DNA from: JAHTBL01 sp038532735
GTDB taxonomy: Bacteria > Pseudomonadota > Alphaproteobacteria > Rhodobacterales > Rhodobacteraceae
Assembly: GCA_038532735.1 (NCBI GenBank)
Contig: JBCBAC010000001.1
Coordinates: 525,282-589,281 of the forward strand
Length of the DNA stretch: 64,000 bases
Direction of reading: 5' to 3'
Shown: one piece after another, positions 8,211 through 14,973 of the stretch
Position numbering within the stretch: position 1 is the stretch's first letter
How the letters are laid out: each line of letters begins with the position of its first letter
Position numbers and translations under genes: made by a program
The notes under the pieces: model-generated
Seen by the model: only the letters and a program-made list of their open reading frames with translations
The model's database searches: none
Told to the model about the DNA's origin: nothing

Positions 8211-9110
8211 TCACAGAAAGGCGATCAGCAGCGCGACGCCCAGCAGCATCGCCCAAGCCCCCCAAAGCGCTGCGACAGCGGCATCAACCGCGTCAGGTCC
8301 GATGTCTTTGCGCCCGCTTGCGTTAACGAATGGAAAGTCCTGCATCTCGCCATCATAAGACCGCGGGCCAGACAGTGCGACACCCAGAACGCGGGCCATC
8401 GCGGCTTCTGGCCAACCCGCATTGGGGGACCGATGCAGCTTTGCGTCCTGACGGATGTCGCGCCATCCACCGAGGTCGAGATGACTGAGCGCGATGAGGG
8501 CAGCGGTCAACCGTGCCGGCACCCAATTGAGCAGATCATCAAAGCGCGCCGCAGCCCAGCCGAATTCTTCGTGACGGGGCGTGCGATAGCCGATCATGCT
8601 GTCGGCGGTATTGGTCACCTTATAGAGCAACAGGCCCGGTAACCCCCCAATTGCAAACCAGAAAGCCGGTGCCACGATCCCGTCGCCAAAGTTCTCCGCC
8701 CCCGATTCGATCGCAGCGCGCGCAACGGCGGCGTGGTCCATCTCGCGCGTGTCGCGTCCGACAATTCGGGCAACCATGCGTCGACCTTCAAGAAGTGACA
8801 GGCGCAGGCCATTGGCTACGTCTTGGACGTGATCAACGAGTGATCGGTGGGCGAGTAAAATTGCGGCCAGCACGATATCGATGAGGGGCCCCGGCAGTGC
8901 TTCGAGCACAGCTCCAAGGATCAGCGCAAGACAACCGATCAGGCCGAACGCAACGGTACCGCGAAGCCGCTTTGCGCCGCCTTTGTTAACCTTTTCATCC
9001 ATCCAACCGATGGCGCGCCCCATCAGGATTGCGGGGTGTGAAAACCTGGTCCAGAGCCATTTTGGCTCTCCCAAAATCGCATCAAGGCAGAGGGCGATGA
9101 CAAGGCTCAA
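8211..9110 (-). CDS. cbiB: Adenosylcobinamide-phosphate synthase (CbiB/CobD)
   Basis: A 299-residue integral membrane enzyme that attaches the aminopropanol arm to adenosylcobyric acid. Family features include LDAILGEPKWLWTRFSHPAILMG near the N-terminus, SGAENFGDGIVAPAFW, and NTADSMIGYRTPRHEEFGWAAARFDDLLNWVPARLTA in the middle. I chose the TTG at 9110-9108: it overlaps the cobC stop, has GGAG about 10 bases upstream, and gives the usual short N-terminus. The open frame reaches an ATG at 9167 inside cobC. In the Pseudomonas naming system this enzyme is called CobD. It is coupled to cobC, whose product makes the aminopropanol phosphate. Confidence 0.92.
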   Translation of the reverse strand: MSLVIALCLDAILGEPKWLWTRFSHPAILMGRAIGWMDEKVNKGGAKRLRGTVAFGLIGCLALILGAVLEALPGPLIDIVLAAILLAHRSLVDHVQDVANGLRLSLLEGRRMVARIVGRDTREMDHAAVARAAIESGAENFGDGIVAPAFWFAIGGLPGLLLYKVTNTADSMIGYRTPRHEEFGWAAARFDDLLNWVPARLTAALIALSHLDLGGWRDIRQDAKLHRSPNAGWPEAAMARVLGVALSGPRSYDGEMQDFPFVNASGRKDIGPDAVDAAVAALWGAWAMLLGVALLIAFL

Positions 9111-10036
9111 AGCGCCGTCTCCAACCGCGACCAGTCGTTTGAGCTTGGTAAACCGAGACGGATCCAAGAGGTGGAGTATGGGAAGATCCGTGACCAGATT
9201 TGCGCCTTGGCCAGCCTGGTTTGAAACGCGGCTGCGTCGCCGACATCATAGAGCCGGAACAGGTCCGTGCCGCCGACCAAAGGCCCGTGCGGGCGCATCA
9301 TCTTGTCCAGACGCTTGGCATCCTGCGCCAGCCGCGCGCGTGTCGCTTCCGCCCAAGCGTGATCCTGCAACGCCTTTGCCCCGACTTCCAACGCAGGCCC
9401 CGAAACGGGCCAAGGGCCAAGATAATCTGCAAGCGTCTTGATCAGCGCGGGATCGCCAATCGCAAAGCCAAGGCGCAGCCCGGCGAGCCCCCAGAATTTA
9501 CCGAAACTTTTAAGAACTATCGTGCCGGGGCGCTTTGCTAGACCGATCAGAGAATGCTGAGGTGCGATATCGCAAAAGCTCTCGTCAATGATTGTAAACG
9601 GCGCGGTAAGGCTTTCCGCGTCCCATAATCGACCATCCGGGTTGTTGGGATGCACGACGACCATGGCTTCTCCATGGCCAGCTTCCCAACCCGCAATCTC
9701 AAAAGCTGCGGCATGCTCGTTATAGGTCGGCCCGTCGATCTGAACCCTCCCTCTCGGCGCCAGCATCGGTATCCGCGCGATCAAGGCAGAGGCGCCGGGC
9801 GCTGCAAGAACAGCAGCGGTGTCAGGCACGTTCCAGAAGTTCCGCGCGGCTGCGATCAGCCGATCTTGTGCGCCGTGATCGGGCAGCGCCGTCCATGCGC
9901 TCAAAGAGATTTTCTCAATCGGGTAGGGCTCTGGATTGATGCCCGTCGATAAGTCGATCCAATCGTCGCGAGTGCCCCCCCACCGGGCAACCGCCGCATC
10001 AAGTCCGCCGCCGTGATCTCTTTGATCTTGCGTCAT
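9107..10036 (-). CDS. cobC: Threonine-phosphate decarboxylase (CobC/CobD family)
   Basis: A 309-residue PLP-dependent fold-type I enzyme that makes (R)-1-amino-2-propanol O-2-phosphate for the nucleotide loop of cobalamin. Visible marks are DLSTGINPEPYP near the N-terminus, APGASALIARIP, VVVHPNNPDGRLW, and the PLP-lysine segment VLKSFGKFWGLAGLRLG. The start at 10036 overlaps the DUF1636 stop by four bases; a longer frame to 10261 exists only inside that gene. The 3' end overlaps the start of cbiB, so DUF1636, cobC and cbiB form one translationally coupled unit. Confidence 0.92.
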   Translation of the reverse strand: MTQDQRDHGGGLDAAVARWGGTRDDWIDLSTGINPEPYPIEKISLSAWTALPDHGAQDRLIAAARNFWNVPDTAAVLAAPGASALIARIPMLAPRGRVQIDGPTYNEHAAAFEIAGWEAGHGEAMVVVHPNNPDGRLWDAESLTAPFTIIDESFCDIAPQHSLIGLAKRPGTIVLKSFGKFWGLAGLRLGFAIGDPALIKTLADYLGPWPVSGPALEVGAKALQDHAWAEATRARLAQDAKRLDKMMRPHGPLVGGTDLFRLYDVGDAAAFQTRLAKAQIWSRIFPYSTSWIRLGLPSSNDWSRLETAL

Positions 10037-10401
10037 TTTTCGTCGGGCAAGGGCGGGTGGCGCGTGATGAAATGCCCTTTGATGGCTTGCGGCCACTCGC
10101 GGTATGGAACCTGCCCTGTTTCGCTTTCTGCATGCTTTTCGGCATAGCTTACGATGCCCGCGGCAGCCTCCGCATCCGGGGTGAAATCGCCCAGCGTGTA
10201 AGACAGTTTGCCTGCCCCTTGAATGGCCACGTTGCAGCCCCGCGCGCAGCCCATCAGGCAAGAGACTCGACGCGTCTTAACCACGTCGCTGCCCTCCGCC
10301 TCAATCAAGGCGGCCAGCCGCTCTCCATCAGTCAGGGACATGTCCCCCTGGTCCCAACCGTCTCGTTTGCAGGTGTCGCAGATCGTGATCCAGGTGGTCA
10401 T
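10033..10401 (-). CDS. DUF1636 small metal-binding protein
   Basis: A 122-residue protein of the DUF1636 type, often encoded beside cobalamin or cobalt genes. It has five cysteines in two groups, C8-x2-C11 and C48-x3-C52-x3-C56 (SCLMGCARGCN), the pattern of thioredoxin-like 2Fe-2S ferredoxins. It is first in the unit with cobC and cbiB. A role in metal or redox handling for corrin synthesis is inference; no enzymatic activity is known to me. Confidence 0.82.
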   Translation of the reverse strand: MTTWITICDTCKRDGWDQGDMSLTDGERLAALIEAEGSDVVKTRRVSCLMGCARGCNVAIQGAGKLSYTLGDFTPDAEAAAGIVSYAEKHAESETGQVPYREWPQAIKGHFITRHPPLPDEK

Positions 10402-10570
10402 TCTACCCTCTTGGCTGTCGTTTCGGCGGATTAGTGCCTAACCTGCCCCGCGAGGGCAAGATGTTGAGTATTGTTAACGGCAGTTAAGTGTTTGTTAACT
10501 TTTCACGCGTTACCTCAACGTCAGGGGAAGATTGGGTCGGTTCGGCGAGGATTCGAGAACCGGAGGATAC
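10402..10570 (+). promoter_or_regulatory. Divergent promoter region with a perfect CtrA-type box (10484-10499)
   Basis: This gap lies between DUF1636 (minus) and the receiver gene (plus). TTAA at 10484-10487, seven bases, then TTAAC at 10495-10499 matches the CtrA consensus TTAA-N7-TTAAC exactly. A further TTGTTAAC at 10471-10478 repeats TTGTTAAC at 10492-10499, 21 bases apart. The box is 72 bases before the receiver start. CtrA control is an inference from the motif. Confidence 0.55.
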
Positions 10571-10930
10571 ATGCGGGTACTTATTATCCAAAGTCGGCGG
10601 CCATTGGCTGAGCTGTGGAAGCGTCATATTGAACGCCAAAATGCTGACGTCTTCGTCGCGGCAAGCACCGCAGACGCGATCAGGATTGTTCGTGAGAATG
10701 CGATCGACGTCATCATCCTCGACCTGATTCTTGAGGATGGCAGCGCCATGGCGATTGCAGATTACGCCTGCTACCGCCGCCCGGATGCGCGGGTGATTTA
10801 CGTCACCAGCACCACGTTTTTCTCTGACGGCTCTGTTTTTGAACATATGCCCAACGCGTGCGGGTATGTGCAAACAACGACTCCACCTGATGATCTTGCA
10901 GCAATGGTTGAACACCTCGGCACATCCTAA
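10571..10930 (+). CDS. Degenerate single-domain receiver protein
   Basis: A 119-residue protein with the CheY-like alternation of strands and helices and no output domain. The phosphoacceptor position is kept (Asp51 in VIILDLILEDG), as is a Thr/Ser near YVTSTT. The acidic pair expected after strand 1 is replaced by Gln7-Ser8 (LIIQSRRP), and the conserved Lys after strand 5 is missing (GYVQTTTPP). Mg-dependent phosphorylation is therefore doubtful. The start has GGAGGA 5 bases upstream. A CtrA-type box precedes it, and no histidine kinase is adjacent. Fold assignment is from pattern; the partner is unknown. Confidence 0.8.
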   Translation: MRVLIIQSRRPLAELWKRHIERQNADVFVAASTADAIRIVRENAIDVIILDLILEDGSAMAIADYACYRRPDARVIYVTSTTFFSDGSVFEHMPNACGYVQTTTPPDDLAAMVEHLGTS

Positions 10931-10970
10931 GCCGCCGCATTAATCATTAACGCCCATGTCGAAGTGCCGT

Positions 10971-11013
10971 AACGCAATGTCGGTTCCAGCCGGAACCCCG
11001 ACGCCTTTGCGTT
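10971..11013. terminator. Large stem-loop between receiver gene and cbiX
   Basis: AACGCAA (10971-10977) pairs with TTGCGTT (11007-11013). Inside it, GTCGGTTCC pairs with GGAACC-C-CGAC with one bulged base and an AGCC tetraloop. A short T run overlaps the 3' arm, and a weaker hairpin (ACGGC/GCCGT, 11017-11036) follows. It may terminate the receiver transcript or structure the long cbiX leader. The rest of the 248-base gap shows no B12 box. Confidence 0.45.
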
Positions 11014-11178
11014 TGCACGGCCCGAACCCGCGCCGTATACCCCTCTCGATACGAAGCCAATTGGCCAGAAAGGTTGGCAGCCGGGAATTGACCCATACCG
11101 GGAATTCGACGCTGCATCGTGATCACCGCTTTGCCGCGGCCACCCCTCTTTTTGTGCCCTAGCCGAGAGGAGGCAGCC

Positions 11179-12420
11179 ATGCCCAAAACCGGAGTAATGA
11201 TCTGCGGCCACGGTTCCCGAAGCCAGGCCGCTGTCGATGAATTCTCGGTTTTGGCGGACAAACTGCCCGCCTATCTGCCAGATGATTGGTTAACCGAATA
11301 CGGTTATCTGGAGTTCGCCAACCCAGTGATCCGCGATGGGCTCGACAAGCTCCGTGACGCCGGGTGTGAGCGCATCTTGGCGGTGCCCGGTATGCTCTTT
11401 GCGGCTATGCACGCGAAAAATGACATCCCGACCGTTCTGAACACATACGCTGCCAAACACGGCATCGACGTGCAATACGGGCGCGAGTTGGGTGTCGATC
11501 CCAAAATGATTTCTGCCGCCGCGGGACGCGTTCAGGATGCGGTCGACCGAGCCAATGCCGAGCTAGGAGAGTTGCCGCTTCACGAAACTTGCCTCGTCGT
11601 GATTGGGCGCGGTGCCTCCGATCCTGATGCCAACGGAAATGTCTCTAAAATTGCGCGCATGTTGCAGGAAGGCATGGGGTTCGGCTGGTGTGAGGTCGGC
11701 TATTCCGGCGTCACGTTCCCCTTGGTTGAACCTTGCCTGCAGCATGTCACCCGCCTCGGCTACAAGCGCGTCATCGTCTTTCCATACTTCCTGTTTACCG
11801 GCATTCTGATCGACCGGATTTACGGTTTTACCGACCAGGTTGCCGCGCAATATCCCGATATCCAGTTCGTCAAAGCGAGCTATCTCAACGACCACCCCAA
11901 GGTGCTGGAGACCTTCGCCGAACGCATCACCGAACAGTTGGGCGATGTGCCTGTTCCGAACTGTGGCACCTGCCAGTACCGGACCCAGATCCTCGCCATC
12001 GAAGGGGAGGATGTGCGCAAGCTCACCCCCGAACAACGCGCCACCCTTGCTGCGGAAAAAGGCAATGGTCACGCGGCCTTCGGCTCCGTTCCGCCGCCCA
12101 CATGCGTGCTCTGCAAATACCGGACAGAGGTGATTGGCTTTGAGGCCGAAGTCGGCGCCGTTCAGGAAAGTCACCACCACCATGTCGAAGGGCAGGGTGC
12201 CAGCGCACCCGGTTCCAACGTCGCCGACTGCACGCTCTGTGACACGTTTTGCACCGGCCTTTGCCGATTGCAAACCGCGCATCACCACCACCATCACCAG
12301 GGCCATGATCATCATCATGACCATGATCACGGGCACAGCCATGACCACGATCACCACCACGCGCCATACCCCCATGCTACCCATCCGCATGGCCCGGAAA
12401 GCGCGCGGCGACAGAAGTAA
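11179..12420 (+). CDS. cbiX: CbiX-type sirohydrochlorin cobaltochelatase with Cys motifs and His-rich tail
   Basis: A 413-residue chelatase-family protein. Two CbiX-like halves are visible: VMICGHGSRSQAAVDEF (His11) with GMLFAAMHAKNDIPTV, then CLVVIGRGASDPDANG with VIVFPYFLFTGILIDR. A cysteine-rich segment follows (CGTC at about 262-265, CVLC at 309-312, CTLCDTFCTGLC at 351-362), and the protein ends in a histidine/aspartate-rich tail from about residue 369. The cysteines could hold an iron-sulfur cluster as reported for some CbiX; the tail probably binds cobalt or other metals. GAGGAGG precedes the ATG. It heads the cobH-cobL-cobI-cobJ-cobM run. Early cobalt insertion next to late-insertion CobN is unusual. 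Confidence 0.9.
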   Translation: MPKTGVMICGHGSRSQAAVDEFSVLADKLPAYLPDDWLTEYGYLEFANPVIRDGLDKLRDAGCERILAVPGMLFAAMHAKNDIPTVLNTYAAKHGIDVQYGRELGVDPKMISAAAGRVQDAVDRANAELGELPLHETCLVVIGRGASDPDANGNVSKIARMLQEGMGFGWCEVGYSGVTFPLVEPCLQHVTRLGYKRVIVFPYFLFTGILIDRIYGFTDQVAAQYPDIQFVKASYLNDHPKVLETFAERITEQLGDVPVPNCGTCQYRTQILAIEGEDVRKLTPEQRATLAAEKGNGHAAFGSVPPPTCVLCKYRTEVIGFEAEVGAVQESHHHHVEGQGASAPGSNVADCTLCDTFCTGLCRLQTAHHHHHHQGHDHHHDHDHGHSHDHDHHHAPYPHATHPHGPESARRQK

Positions 12421-12437
12421 AAAGCAGGTCCCGCGTG

Positions 12438-13076
12438 ATGCGCCCCTACGAAAAAAACCCTCTCGCAATTTATGCAAAAAGTTTTGCGACTGTGCGAGAA
12501 GAGGCGCGTCTGGAGCGTTTTTCCCCCGGAATGGAAGCCCTCGCCATCCGAATCATTCACGCCTGCGGCATGGTTGAGATCGCAGATCGCCTCGCATTCT
12601 CCGCACACGCCTATGAAGCAGGGCACGCCGCGTTGACCAATGGCGCGCCGATCCTGTGCGACTGCGAAATGGTCGGCTCCGGCATCATCCGCCGCTACCT
12701 GCCTGCGCAAAACGATGTCATCGTCACCCTCAATGACGACGCAACGCCAACGCGCGCCAAGGATATCGCGAACACGCGCTCCGCCGCCGCCGTTGAGCTT
12801 TGGAAACCGCATCTAGACGGCGCGGTGGTCGCTATCGGTAACGCACCCACGGCACTTTTTCACTTACTGGAATTGCTCGATCAGGGCTGGCCAAAGCCCG
12901 CCGTGATCCTGGGCTTCCCGGTGGGGTTTGTGGGCGCGGCTGAGTCCAAAGCCGAGCTTGCCGCGAACCCGCGGGGCACTGATTTCATCGCGCTGCGCGG
13001 GCGCCGCGGCGGTTCTGCTATCGCCTCTGCCGCGGTTAATGCTCTGGCCGCCGGCCTGCCCGAAGACCACAAATGA
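12438..13076 (+). CDS. cobH: Precorrin-8X methylmutase
   Basis: A 212-residue CobH/CbiC enzyme that moves the C11 methyl group to C12 to give hydrogenobyrinate. The active-site histidine is His41 in RIIHACGMVE. Other family blocks are GAPILCDCEMVGSGI, AIGNAPTALFHLLELL and GFPVGFVGAAESK. A GTG one codon upstream (12435) is a possible alternative start. Its stop overlaps the cobL start by four bases. Confidence 0.95.
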   Translation: MRPYEKNPLAIYAKSFATVREEARLERFSPGMEALAIRIIHACGMVEIADRLAFSAHAYEAGHAALTNGAPILCDCEMVGSGIIRRYLPAQNDVIVTLNDDATPTRAKDIANTRSAAAVELWKPHLDGAVVAIGNAPTALFHLLELLDQGWPKPAVILGFPVGFVGAAESKAELAANPRGTDFIALRGRRGGSAIASAAVNALAAGLPEDHK

Positions 13077-14275
13077 CACAGCGCTGGCTTCATATCGTCG
13101 GCATCGGGGAGGATGGCCTTGACGGCTTGGCGCCCGCAACGCGTGCGGTTGTCGAGACTGCCGAAATCATCATCGGAGGGGACCGCCATCACAAGCTGTC
13201 CTCTGACGTCACAGCGACCCGGATCGCGTGGCCATCGCCCTTCGACGCCCTGATCGAAACCCTGCGCGGCTACAAGGGAAAACGCGTCGTTGTCCTCGCG
13301 ACGGGCGATCCGCTCTGGTATTCGGTTGGCGCGCGGATCGGCCGGGCCATTAACCCTGCTGAGATCGTGTACCACCCCCAGCTTTCCGCGTTTCAGCTTG
13401 CCGCGTCCCGGATGGGTTGGTCGTTGCCAGACGTCGAAACGCTCACAGTGCATGGCCGCCCGGTGGCACAGGTTATCCCCACGATTCAGCCTGGCAATAA
13501 GTTGCTTATTTTGACAACAGGCGCGGAAACGCCCTCAGAAATATGCGCTTTTTTGATGGACCGCGGATACGGTGAAAGCGAAATCACGGTGATTGCCGCG
13601 ATGGCTGGTCCGTCAGAGAAGCGATTTGACGGTCTCGCCAAGGACTGGTCACACGACGTTCCGTCCTTCAACACTATGGCTGTTCGTTGCGTCGCCGGAC
13701 CCGACGCGACCGTGTTCTCCCGTGTTCCAGGTTTACCAGATTCCGCTTTCGACCACGACGGCACAATGACCAAGCAAGAGGTGCGCGCAGCGACGCTTGC
13801 AAAGCTCATGCCGATGCGTGACGCGCTCTTGTGGGACATTGGCACAGGCTGCGGATCCATCGCCATCGAGTGGATGCGCGCCGCACCCGAAGCCCGCGCC
13901 ATCGGCCTTGAGAAACGCGCCGACCGGCGTGCTTTGGCGGCAGCGAATGCGCAGACACTCGGCACCCCGAAGCTGGAAATCATCGACGCCGAAGCCCCCG
14001 ACGGTTTGGTTAATCTCCCCGCACCAGACGCCGTCTTCATCGGTGGTGGCCTGTCCGAGGAAACCTTCATCAAAGCCTGGTCCGCCCTGAAGCCGTTCGG
14101 GCGTTTGGTCGTGAACGCCGTCACCCTGGAGTCCGAGGCGCTTTTGATGTCCTTACACGCCCAGCATGGCGGCGATTTGGTCAAGATCATGGTTAACCGA
14201 GCTGAACCCGTTGGCCCCAGAACAGGCTGGCGGCCACACATGCCAGTCACACAGTGGAGCCTGATGAAACGATGA
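13073..14275 (+). CDS. cobL: Precorrin-6Y C5,15-methyltransferase (decarboxylating), CbiE-CbiT fusion
   Basis: A 400-residue fusion enzyme that methylates C5 and C15 and decarboxylates the acetate side chain at C12. The N-terminal CbiE half is a tetrapyrrole methylase (WLHIVGIGEDG, VVVLATGDPLWYSVG). The C-terminal CbiT half is a Rossmann SAM methyltransferase (LLWDIGTGCGSIAIEW, DAVFIGGGLSEE). Both neighbours overlap by four bases. The fused form is typical of aerobic producers. Confidence 0.95.
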   Translation: MTQRWLHIVGIGEDGLDGLAPATRAVVETAEIIIGGDRHHKLSSDVTATRIAWPSPFDALIETLRGYKGKRVVVLATGDPLWYSVGARIGRAINPAEIVYHPQLSAFQLAASRMGWSLPDVETLTVHGRPVAQVIPTIQPGNKLLILTTGAETPSEICAFLMDRGYGESEITVIAAMAGPSEKRFDGLAKDWSHDVPSFNTMAVRCVAGPDATVFSRVPGLPDSAFDHDGTMTKQEVRAATLAKLMPMRDALLWDIGTGCGSIAIEWMRAAPEARAIGLEKRADRRALAAANAQTLGTPKLEIIDAEAPDGLVNLPAPDAVFIGGGLSEETFIKAWSALKPFGRLVVNAVTLESEALLMSLHAQHGGDLVKIMVNRAEPVGPRTGWRPHMPVTQWSLMKR

Positions 14276-14973
14276 GTGGCATTCTCTATGGCGTTGGTCT
14301 TGGTCCGGGTGATCCGGAATTGTTAACGCTGAAGGCGCATCGGTTAATTTCGACTGCCCCCGTGATCGCTTACCCGACGCTGGCCGGTGGCGACAGTTTC
14401 GCGCGCGCTATTGCCGCCGATGTCATCCCCACATCTGCGCGTGAAATCGTCATGGATGTGCCGATGACCACCGCACGCGAACCTGCGCAGGCAGCCTACG
14501 ATCAAGGCGCATCCCAGATCGCGGACGAGTTAAAAAAAGGCAATGATGTCATTGCCCTATGCGAAGGAGATCCGTTTTTCTACGGCTCGTTCATGTATTT
14601 GTTCGCGCGGTTATCTGGCGACTTCACGACTGAAATTGTCCCCGGCGTCACATCCATGACCGCCTGCGCTGCAGCGCATAGCCTGCCTTTGGCCGCCCGA
14701 AATGAAGTGCTGACCGTGATCCCTGGACCGCTCGATGAAACAACAATGGCGGCCCGCATCGCGGAGGCCGACTCGTTAATCATTATGAAGGTCGGACGGC
14801 ATCTACCGAAAATTCGCCGCGTTCTGGACGCCGCCGGCCTCAGCGACCGCGCCGCGTATATCGAGCGCGCGACCTTGCCCAACGAAGTCCGCCTGCCGTT
14901 AACCAAAGCGCCCGAGAAAGCACCGTATTTCTCGATGATCCTCGTGACCAAAGGAGCCGACCCATGGCTATGA
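14272..14973 (+). CDS. cobI: Precorrin-2 C20-methyltransferase
   Basis: A 233-residue tetrapyrrole methylase that adds the C20 methyl group to precorrin-2. It begins GILYGVGLGPGDPELLTLKA, the family SAM loop, and carries ALCEGDPFFYGSFMYLF and VPGVTSMTACAA. I chose the ATG at 14272 because of the four-base overlap with cobL; an in-frame ATG at 14254 is inside cobL. The 3' end overlaps the next gene by ten bases. Confidence 0.95.
   Translation: MSGILYGVGLGPGDPELLTLKAHRLISTAPVIAYPTLAGGDSFARAIAADVIPTSAREIVMDVPMTTAREPAQAAYDQGASQIADELKKGNDVIALCEGDPFFYGSFMYLFARLSGDFTTEIVPGVTSMTACAAAHSLPLAARNEVLTVIPGPLDETTMAARIAEADSLIIMKVGRHLPKIRRVLDAAGLSDRAAYIERATLPNEVRLPLTKAPEKAPYFSMILVTKGADPWL

Noticed and set aside
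10930..11178. Second cobalamin riboswitch before cbiX
   Set aside because: No B12 box, no GCCACTG block and no GGGAA-GGTG block are present, although hairpins are.
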